A stretch of DNA of 64,000 nt from an uncultured Rhodospirillaceae bacterium. GTDB taxonomy: Bacteria; Pseudomonadota; Alphaproteobacteria; Rhodospirillales; Magnetospirillaceae. The notes under the pieces were generated by a model, which worked only from the letters and a program-made list of their open reading frames with translations, was not told the origin of the DNA and ran no database searches. Below, piece after piece: positions 7,392 through 14,485 of this stretch. The stretch is taken from the NCBI GenBank assembly GCA_903901915.1, contig CAIUSV010000084.1:33397-97396 (forward strand), given 5' to 3'. The number at the start of each line of letters is the position of its first letter. Within the stretch, counting starts at the first letter, position 1. The position numbers and the translations under genes were made by a program.

Positions 7392-9887
7392 ATGCGTGTG
7401 AACGAACCTATCACTGGTCAGGAAATCGAGCTTCCCGACGGCGCCATACTGGTGTCCCGCACGGATCTTGGTGGACGCATTACCTTCGTCAATCAGGCTT
7501 TCATCGACGTCAGCGGCTATGGCGAGGAGGACCTGATCGGGGCGCCCCACAATCTGGTGCGTCATCCCCATATGCCGCCGGCGGCGTTCGCCGATTTATG
7601 GACGACGATCAAGGCGGGCAAGCCCTGGGAAGGCATCGTCAAGAATCGCGCCAGGAACGGTGACCATTATTGGGTTCGCGCCAACGTTACCCCCGAGGTG
7701 AGCAACGGCGAGGTGACCGGCTATATCTCCATCCGCTCGCCGGCCACCCGTTCGCAAATCGAGGCCGCCGAGCGGATTTATGGCCAGATTCGCGCGGATC
7801 AGGCCCGCCACATCAAAATCGAGGAAGGCCGGATCGTCTCCACCACTCTTGCCGCCCGCCTCAGCCGCAGCGCCCACAGCGTCGCGGGACGGCTGGCGGG
7901 CATGGTCGCGCTTCAAGTCGGCGCGATGGGCCTCAACACCTGGATGACGCTGTCCGGCAACGGGGATTCCGCCGCCGTTCCGGTCACGCTCTTTTGCGTC
8001 AGTACGGCCGTGGTCGCGGTTCTGGCGACCTTGCTGGTCCGCTACATACAAAAGCCGCTGACCCGCCAGGAGAAGCATTTCGACGCCATCGCCCGCGGCG
8101 ATTTCACCCACGAAATCGGGATCGAGGAAGTCCGCGAGTTCCAGCGTTCCAACGCCATGCTGCGGGCGATGGAAGCTAAGCTGGGCTATTCCGCCCTGGC
8201 CCAGAAGGAAACCACCGAGCGTGCCCAGCAGCAGTTGAAGCGCGACATGCTTTCGCTCACGGAACTGCTGGAGGGCGAGGTCGACACCACCGTCGCCGAG
8301 ATTTCCACGCAGGCCGAGCGTCTGAAGGAGGGGGCGGCGCAGATGCTCGATACCGCCAGCGAACTGCGGACCATCGCCCAGTCGGTATCTTCGGCCATTC
8401 AGATCACCAACGGCAACGTCCAGACCGTAGCCGGTGCCACCCAGCAGCTCGAAGCCTCGTCCCACGAAATTTCATCGAGGGTCCAGCGCAGTTCCGACCT
8501 CAGCCAGTCGGCCCGCAAGAAGGTCGATGTCGCCTGTGCCAGCGTCAGCACCTTGACCGAAGCCACCGCCCGCATCGGCGACGTGGTCGGGCTGATCAAG
8601 GCCATTGCCGGACAGACCCGTATGTTGTCGTTGAACGCCACCATCGAGGCTGCGCGGGCCGGCGAGATGGGCAAGGGGTTTGCCGTCGTCGCCAACGAGG
8701 TCAAGGGGCTGGCCGAACAGACCGAGCAGGCGATCGGCCGGGTCCACGCCCAGGCCAACGAAATCGATCGGACCACCCGCGAATCCGTCGCCACCGTCGA
8801 GACCGTGGCCGAGGCCATCCACGACATGGACGTGATCGCATCCCAGGTTGCCGCCGCGGCCGACGAGCAGCGCGCCGCCACCGGCGAGATCATGGCCAGC
8901 GCGACCCAAGCAGCCGACCACACCCGCGAGGTCGCCAGCACCACGGAGTCCGTGCTGAAGGGCGCCGACCTCACCGGCGTTACCGCGCGCAAGGTCAGTG
9001 AACTGGCCGCCATGGTCAGTCACGATATCGGCGCCTTGCAGCGCCGGCTCAACGTCATCCTGCGGACCTCGTACAGCGGTAATCGCCGCGCCGTCGAACG
9101 CATTCCTGCCGGCCTGGAATTCTCCGCCAAATTCGCCGGGCAGACCTTTCGCGGCCAGACCGGCGATGTGTCGACCATGGGGGCCTTGCTGGTGGTGGGG
9201 AACGCGCCCAAGCTGGAAGGCGAGAGCGGAACCGTGGAATTTCCCGGTATCGGCGCCCTTGCCGCCAAGGCCATTCTCGGCAGCGCCCTGGGCATCCAAT
9301 GCCAGTTCACCAAGATCAGCGCCCAGCAGAGACGTGATCTCGCCGCCGCCATCGAACAGGCCAAGGCCAGGGATATCCCGTTCATCGAAACCGCCCAGCG
9401 GATCGCCACCCAGATCGGCCAAGTGTTCGATCAGGCCGTCGCCGGCAACCAGATTTCGCTCGCCGATCTGTTCGACAGCACCTATAGCCCCATCGAGGGC
9501 ACCGACCCCCAGCAACTGATGGCCGCTCATACCGATTTTGCCGACCGGGTTCTGCCGTCCATCATCGAGCCGCCGTTGACCGCCCAGCCTCGGGTCGTGC
9601 TGTGCTGCGCCACCGACCGCAACGGCTATATCGCCACCCACAACAAGAAATGCTCCCAGCCCCAGCGGCCGGGCGATACGGTGTGGAATACCGCGCACAG
9701 CCGCAATCGCCGTATCTTCGACGACCGTACCGGAATCCTGGCGGCTCGCAGCATAAAGCCATATTTGGCTCAGACCTATGCTCGCGACATGGGTGGTGGT
9801 CAATTCATGCTGCTGAAAGAGTTCGACGCACCGATCATGGTGGGCAAGCGCCATTGGGGCGCTTTGCGGTTTGCCGTCGAACTGTAG
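7392..9887 (+). CDS. Aer-like PAS chemoreceptor with PilZ domain
   Basis: 831 residues. Order: N-terminal PAS (about 10-120) with the Aer signature HNLVRHPHMP and KNRARNGDHYWVRA, which in Aer binds FAD and reads redox or energy state; two membrane segments (about 175-220); HAMP (about 220-275); MCP signalling domain (about 300-560, tip [19 protein letters not shown]); PilZ (about 565-660, RRAVER ... DVSTMGALLVV), a c-di-GMP binding fold; and a C-terminal domain (about 690-831) with THNKKCSQPQ and RNRRIFDDRTG, common in alphaproteobacterial receptors. This links aerotaxis to c-di-GMP. There is no periplasmic sensor domain. ATG 7392 begins just before the PAS. Confidence 0.92.
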   Translation: MRVNEPITGQEIELPDGAILVSRTDLGGRITFVNQAFIDVSGYGEEDLIGAPHNLVRHPHMPPAAFADLWTTIKAGKPWEGIVKNRARNGDHYWVRANVTPEVSNGEVTGYISIRSPATRSQIEAAERIYGQIRADQARHIKIEEGRIVSTTLAARLSRSAHSVAGRLAGMVALQVGAMGLNTWMTLSGNGDSAAVPVTLFCVSTAVVAVLATLLVRYIQKPLTRQEKHFDAIARGDFTHEIGIEEVREFQRSNAMLRAMEAKLGYSALAQKETTERAQQQLKRDMLSLTELLEGEVDTTVAEISTQAERLKEGAAQMLDTASELRTIAQSVSSAIQITNGNVQTVAGATQQLEASSHEISSRVQRSSDLSQSARKKVDVACASVSTLTEATARIGDVVGLIKAIAGQTRMLSLNATIEAARAGEMGKGFAVVANEVKGLAEQTEQAIGRVHAQANEIDRTTRESVATVETVAEAIHDMDVIASQVAAAADEQRAATGEIMASATQAADHTREVASTTESVLKGADLTGVTARKVSELAAMVSHDIGALQRRLNVILRTSYSGNRRAVERIPAGLEFSAKFAGQTFRGQTGDVSTMGALLVVGNAPKLEGESGTVEFPGIGALAAKAILGSALGIQCQFTKISAQQRRDLAAAIEQAKARDIPFIETAQRIATQIGQVFDQAVAGNQISLADLFDSTYSPIEGTDPQQLMAAHTDFADRVLPSIIEPPLTAQPRVVLCCATDRNGYIATHNKKCSQPQRPGDTVWNTAHSRNRRIFDDRTGILAARSIKPYLAQTYARDMGGGQFMLLKEFDAPIMVGKRHWGALRFAVEL

Positions 9888-9975
9888 ACCCGCTCGGTGT
9901 CGATCGACACCCTTCCGGTTTCGCTTTGGCTGGCTGTCGCCGGACGGAGATCCTGGGCGCACCCGACTTCCGGAT

Positions 9976-9992
9976 CCCAAGTGGGACTAGGC
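9976..9992 (+). promoter_or_regulatory. Copy A of the recurring GGGACTA element with TATAAT
   Basis: CCCAAGTGGGACTAGGC, followed nine bases after GGACTA by a perfect TATAAT (9999-10004). It points toward the REC-HATPase gene. The CCCA/TGGG arms make a small palindrome before ACTAG. A promoter here would give a leader that includes the GCGTG repeats at 10041-10065. Confidence 0.45.
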
Positions 9993-10040
9993 TGCCGCTA
10001 TAATTAGGGCAGTTTATCGCGCGTGGTCGCTTTTTGGGCG

Positions 10041-10065
10041 GCGTGGCGTGGCGTGGCGTGGCGTG
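10041..10065 (+). repeat. Five tandem copies of GCGTG
   Basis: Five perfect 5-base units in the intergenic stretch 9888-10111, between TATAAT at 9999 and the start of the REC-HATPase gene. Copy number could change by slippage. Because the repeat is not in a coding frame, any effect would be on the leader or on spacing. Confidence 0.8.
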
Positions 10066-10150
10066 ACGCGCGACGGGTCGATTCTTTGATTCAGGGGGGG
10101 AGCGTCCATTGATGCGGGAACGCGCGGGGACCGGAAGTGAGGTGGCGCCG

Positions 10151-11053
10151 ATGGCAAATGGTACGATTCTGGCGGTCGATGACGAGGGGCTTACCCTTCG
10201 GATCATCAAGGATACCCTTGAGGACAGCGGGTTTGAGGTGGTTACGGCGACTAATGGCCGTGAGGCGCTTGACATATTGCAGGCCGATCCACAGCGCTTC
10301 GACGCGGTTGTCATCGATCGCATGATGCCGGAAATGAACGGCATGTCCGTATTGGATGCCATTCGTAATAATGATGATACTGTAAATATACCAGTAATAT
10401 TCCAGACTGCCGCAAACAGATCTGAAGAGATGCGGGAGGGGATTGAAGCTGGGGCGTTTTATTACATCACAAAGCCGTATAATGAAAGCACGCTGGCGGC
10501 TATTGTAAGGTCCGGCGTGGATCGATATAAGCAAAATCGGCAGTTTGCTTCCTACATCAACGATAGTTCCGTCATGTTCGATGGGGCACATAGCCTGGTG
10601 AAAGGGGAGTTCCACTTTTCCTCTTTGGAAGAGGCCAGGACGGTGGTTTGGCTGATTTCCCAACACGCCGAGGAACCGGTCAACGTCAACCTTGCCCTAC
10701 AGGAACTGATCGCCAATGCGATCGAACACGGCAATCTTGGCATTGGCGGCGCCGAAAAAGAGCGCCTGATCCGTGACAATCGCTGGGATGCCGAAATTGC
10801 GCGCCGGATGGAATTGCCGGAAAATCAGGGCAAGGTGGTGGTGGTCCGGTTCGATGCGACCGACGAATTTGTAGGGGTTGCCGTTGAAGATCAGGGGGCG
10901 GGATTTTCCTGGCATCGCTATCTCGCCGACGAGGTGAATTTGGAGAACCGGGTTCAGGGTCGCGGTATCGTTGTCGCCAGAAGCCTGGCATTCTCCGACC
11001 TTCGCTATGAAAATGGCGGAAGTCGGGCTGTGATGAGCTTCGCGCGGGGGTAG
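10151..11053 (+). CDS. Response regulator with C-terminal HATPase (RsbW-like)
   Basis: 300 residues. The receiver domain (1-120) has the acidic pair in AVDDE, the phospho-Asp in VVIDRMMP, Thr/Ala in FQTAAN, and Lys in ITKPYN. The second half (about 145-300) is a GHKL ATPase with an N box (LALQELIANAIEHGN) and G1 box (VEDQGAGFSW), ending RVQGRGIVVARSL. It has no dimerisation helix bearing His, so it looks like an anti-sigma or serine-kinase ATPase controlled by phosphorylation, as in partner-switching pathways. No anti-anti-sigma gene is adjacent. ATG 10112, behind a G-rich ribosome site, would add 13 residues. Confidence 0.85.
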   Translation: MANGTILAVDDEGLTLRIIKDTLEDSGFEVVTATNGREALDILQADPQRFDAVVIDRMMPEMNGMSVLDAIRNNDDTVNIPVIFQTAANRSEEMREGIEAGAFYYITKPYNESTLAAIVRSGVDRYKQNRQFASYINDSSVMFDGAHSLVKGEFHFSSLEEARTVVWLISQHAEEPVNVNLALQELIANAIEHGNLGIGGAEKERLIRDNRWDAEIARRMELPENQGKVVVVRFDATDEFVGVAVEDQGAGFSWHRYLADEVNLENRVQGRGIVVARSLAFSDLRYENGGSRAVMSFARG

Positions 11054-11242
11054 GTCGGCATAATGCGGACGGACTGTGCCGACGGCGGCGTTCGGCTGGC
11101 GCGGCCCGGCGACAGATTGACAGCGTTGCGACGGGGAGAGACTATCGCGATGGGCATACGTTCAGCATAGCTCGTCGTGGTCAGTCGATCATCTCGCCCG
11201 GGGCTTGCTGCGGCCTTCCGCCCAGCCGTAAGGACCCCGTTA

Positions 11243-12742
11243 ATGGACCGATATGTCTTGAACGATGCACCACGGCCGCCGGTCAGCCGATATGAGGTGA
11301 TCGCGATGGCACTGGTGATCGGCGGGATCGTGATGAGCCGCCTTCACAGCTACATCATGTTTCACACCCTGGCGGAACTGTTCGGGATCTGCGTCGCCCT
11401 TACCGCGTTTTCACTGGCCTGGAACACGCGCACCCATATCGAGGATGGCTTCCTTCTCGTCGTCGGACTGGCCATGGGGCCGCCGGCCATCGTGGCCATG
11501 CTGCACACCGTGGCCTACAGGGGCATGGGGGTGTTCTCCGAGAATGGGGGCAACCTTCCCACACAGCTTTGGATTGCCCTGCAAATTATTCACGCTGTTG
11601 CCATGCTTGCCGCGACGGTGCCGGCGGTGGCGAAGCAGCCGGCCGGACGAATTCTCGCGGGGGGCGCGCTGGTCACGTCGGCGTTGGTCGCCGCCATCCT
11701 TGGGGGATATTTTCCCGACTGCTTCATTGAGGGGCAGGGGTTGACGCCTTTCAAGATCGTCATGGAATACATGGTCATGGCGGCATTCGCCTGGGCGACG
11801 GTGAGGCTTTGTCGTGACCGTTCGCCGCGCGAACCCAAGATTCGAATCTTCTCCATCGCCGCCCTGGCGATCGGATGCCTGGAATCCGCCGCATTCACCG
11901 TTTACGCCGATGTCTACGGGGCGTTGAACATGGCCGGGCATGTTCTGGGCCTCGTGCAATCCCTTCTGATCTATACCGCCGTGGCGTGGACCGGGCTGGT
12001 CATCCCGCAGCGGGCGCTATATGCCAGACAACAGGCGCTTGCCGATCGCTTCGCCGACAATGCCGATCACGCCAACCGGGATATCTTCAGGTTTTCCGAA
12101 GTCCTGGCCCACCATCTGCGCGAACCGGTTCGTCTGCAGTCGATTTATGCCGATAAGCTGGGAAAGCTGATTTCCCAGCCGTCCGAAGACGTCGCGGAGT
12201 GCCTGGACCACATTCGCAGGGGCGGGCAACGGCTGCTTAACCTGATGAATGACGTTCAGGTCTACATGGCCGCCTGCCGCCAGGATGCCTCGGGGGTCTG
12301 TTCCGCCGACGTGGCCCTGGACACCGTGCTTTCGCGCATGGCCGGCACGCTTGATGCCATGGGGGCGACCATCCATCGCGAGAGATTGCCGACGGTGCGT
12401 ATCAGTCCGGCCGCGTTGGCGGGTGTGCTGGAACAGATTATCCTCAACGCCATTCGGTTCAGGAGGCCGGGCATCCCCCCGGCCATCATCGTATCGGGGA
12501 GCTCGTCCGGTGGATACGGAACACTGTCGATCCGCGATAACGGGATCGGCATCGATCCCCAGTATTTCGACAAGATTTTCGGTGTGTTCGAGACGCTGCA
12601 TGCCCAGGATCAGTATCCCGGAACGGGGATCGGTCTCGCCCTGGCCAGACGCGCGATCGAATCGGTCGGAGGCAAAATCAGCGTAAAGTCCTCGGTGGGG
12701 GAGTGGACGGAATTCACCCTTTCTCTTCCGATCGGAGATTGA
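11243..12742 (+). CDS. MASE3-type membrane sensor histidine kinase
   Basis: 499 residues. The first 250 form about seven membrane helices with MASE3 features (FHTLAELFGI, a Trp-Asn after helix 2, the sequence AMLHTVAYRGMGVF, and TQLWIALQIIHAVAML). The kinase part has an H box (SEVLAHHLREPVR, about residue 290), an N box (LEQIILNAIRFR), G1 (IRDNGIGID) and G2 (GTGIGLALARR). It lacks a receiver domain and has no regulator next to it, so it is an orphan kinase; the REC-HATPase protein 189 bp upstream on the same strand is a possible partner. ATG 11243 follows AAGGACC. Confidence 0.87.
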   Translation: MDRYVLNDAPRPPVSRYEVIAMALVIGGIVMSRLHSYIMFHTLAELFGICVALTAFSLAWNTRTHIEDGFLLVVGLAMGPPAIVAMLHTVAYRGMGVFSENGGNLPTQLWIALQIIHAVAMLAATVPAVAKQPAGRILAGGALVTSALVAAILGGYFPDCFIEGQGLTPFKIVMEYMVMAAFAWATVRLCRDRSPREPKIRIFSIAALAIGCLESAAFTVYADVYGALNMAGHVLGLVQSLLIYTAVAWTGLVIPQRALYARQQALADRFADNADHANRDIFRFSEVLAHHLREPVRLQSIYADKLGKLISQPSEDVAECLDHIRRGGQRLLNLMNDVQVYMAACRQDASGVCSADVALDTVLSRMAGTLDAMGATIHRERLPTVRISPAALAGVLEQIILNAIRFRRPGIPPAIIVSGSSSGGYGTLSIRDNGIGIDPQYFDKIFGVFETLHAQDQYPGTGIGLALARRAIESVGGKISVKSSVGEWTEFTLSLPIGD

Positions 12743-12886
12743 AGGCGGGCCGGGAGGCGCCGAGGCACCAAAAGCCATCGCCGCGCTGCTTGCAATCGCC
12801 TTGCATTCCTGCCTAACTGAAAAGGTTGACAGTCGGGAGGTGCCAAAGCCTGCCGGCGGTGGGATGGACGGCTCAGGAGGTAGGTC

Positions 12887-13000
12887 ATGAAGGCTCTTGT
12901 CTTGGCGTTCGCGATTCTTGTTGGCTGCGGTCTGGCGACCGCCTTCGTCACCACGGCATTCATTTCGCCGGCGATGGCCGACAATGCCAACAGTAACTAA
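12887..13000 (+). CDS. 37-residue hydrophobic small protein
   Basis: Start ATG 12887 is preceded by CAGGAGGTAGGTC, one of the best ribosome sites in the window. The peptide starts MKALVLAFAILVGCGLATAF and ends PAMADNANSN. It is a single hydrophobic helix with a basic start, and AMA before DNANSN resembles a signal peptidase I site, which would leave a 6-residue tail. It is either a small membrane protein or a cleaved signal-like peptide. It lies between the MASE3 kinase and the multi-TM protein. No family recognised. Confidence 0.6.
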   Translation: MKALVLAFAILVGCGLATAFVTTAFISPAMADNANSN

Positions 13001-13042
13001 CGGGCGGGGAACGCGGCACTTTTCCTTGCCCCGGATCCGCCG

Positions 13043-14485
13043 TTGATCTTGTCGCCGCGGTCGCAACGGGCGTTCGCGTTTTCCGTTGCCGGCTTCGTAT
13101 TTTGCGTCTCTCTTTTCATGAGGGCACAGATTCTGGCCAGCCAGGATCTGTATCTTCATATCAGTTGCGGCCGATGGATTCTGGCTAACCGGACGGTCCC
13201 CGATTTCGGACTGTTTTCCGGCACCATGCCTTCTGCGCCCTGGGTGGCGCATGAGTGGCTGGCATCGGTCGGCATGGCGCTGCTGTATGACCATCTGGGC
13301 TGGACGGGACTCGTGGTGGCGACCGCCTTGCTGCTGGCGGTTGCCATCGGGGTGTTGACGTTTGAGACTGTCTGCACCACCGGTCCGGTCGGCGCGCTGG
13401 CCGCGGCGGTGCTGGGCTGGGGGTTGTGTGTCGGCCATCTGGTGGCGCGACCGCATGTCCTGTCGCTGCCCTTGGCCGTCATCTGGATTGCCGCCCACGT
13501 CCGGGCGCGGCGCGGCGGCGGCGTGCCGCCGTTGTATCTGGCCGGGCTCATGGCGCTGTGGGCCAATCTTCACGGCGCGTTTCTGTTCGGCATCGCGTTT
13601 ACGGCGCTGTTCGCGGCGGAAGCCGTGTTGGAGTCCGGGGCCATGGCCGAAGCCGTTCGGGCGGGTCGGCGCTGGGGTCTATTCCTGGGTGCCGGCATTC
13701 TGGCCGCCGCAGTCACGCCGCATGGCCTGGACGGGCTGCTGTTTCCGATTCGCATGATGGGGCTTGGCCCCGCCGTGGCGGCCATCAACGAATGGCAGCC
13801 ATCCAGCGTGTCGAATAATATGCCATTAATACTTTGGGTGTTCATTCTTATTTTTGCGTCTACCCTGTCGGGCGTCCGGCTTCCCGTGCTCAGAATTTTT
13901 ATGCTTCTTATTCTTCTCTACATGGCTTTTGCTCATCGCCGTCATACGGAACTGCTTGGTTTGGCCGCGCCGCTTCTGCTGGGGAACGCCATTGCCGACA
14001 GGCTGTCCCGAAGCACGGTGATTTTGGCCCGGCCCTGGGGCGTTCTGGCGCGGCCGGCGGTGGTGGCGTCGGTGGCGGGGAGTGTGCTGATCGGCGTGCT
14101 TCTATCGCTATCACTGGTATGGCGCGACATCGGTCGTGGGCCGGATCGCTTTACCCCGGCGGCGGCCCTGGCGGCGGTTCAGGCGCGCGGCATCACCGGC
14201 CCGGTGCTGAACGCCTATAACTTTGGCGGATATTTGATCTTTCAAGGCTATGCCCCTTTCGTCGATGGCCGCGCCGACATGTACGGCAACGACTTCATGA
14301 CCCGGTATGGCGCGCTGGACCAGCTTCCGGGGTTGTTGGAGCAATACGCCATCGCCTGGACAATCTTCGAGCCGGGCAACCCACGGGCGGTGGTGATGGA
14401 TCATCTGTCCGGCTGGTCGCGTCTGTTCGCCGACGACGGTGCCGTGGTGCATGTCCGTCAGGCGCGATTATCGGGCCAGCCGTAG
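13043..14485 (+). CDS. Multi-TM membrane protein, possible GT-C-fold transferase
   Basis: 480 residues with about ten membrane helices and a C-terminal soluble part of about 100 residues. An early loop has QDLYLHISCGRWI and PWVAHEWLA. The C-terminal part contains LNAYNFGGYLIFQG and FVDGRADMYG, a signature repeated in a family of uncharacterised bacterial membrane proteins with GT-C-like topology. No substrate can be assigned. The start is uncertain: TTG 13043 gives the first helix, while the first ATG (13121) would remove it. Its 3' end overlaps the convergent STAND gene by 18 bp. Confidence 0.65.
   Translation: MILSPRSQRAFAFSVAGFVFCVSLFMRAQILASQDLYLHISCGRWILANRTVPDFGLFSGTMPSAPWVAHEWLASVGMALLYDHLGWTGLVVATALLLAVAIGVLTFETVCTTGPVGALAAAVLGWGLCVGHLVARPHVLSLPLAVIWIAAHVRARRGGGVPPLYLAGLMALWANLHGAFLFGIAFTALFAAEAVLESGAMAEAVRAGRRWGLFLGAGILAAAVTPHGLDGLLFPIRMMGLGPAVAAINEWQPSSVSNNMPLILWVFILIFASTLSGVRLPVLRIFMLLILLYMAFAHRRHTELLGLAAPLLLGNAIADRLSRSTVILARPWGVLARPAVVASVAGSVLIGVLLSLSLVWRDIGRGPDRFTPAAALAAVQARGITGPVLNAYNFGGYLIFQGYAPFVDGRADMYGNDFMTRYGALDQLPGLLEQYAIAWTIFEPGNPRAVVMDHLSGWSRLFADDGAVVHVRQARLSGQP

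Noticed and set aside
10041..10065. Possible CRISPR array
   Set aside because: Five-base units with no spacers.
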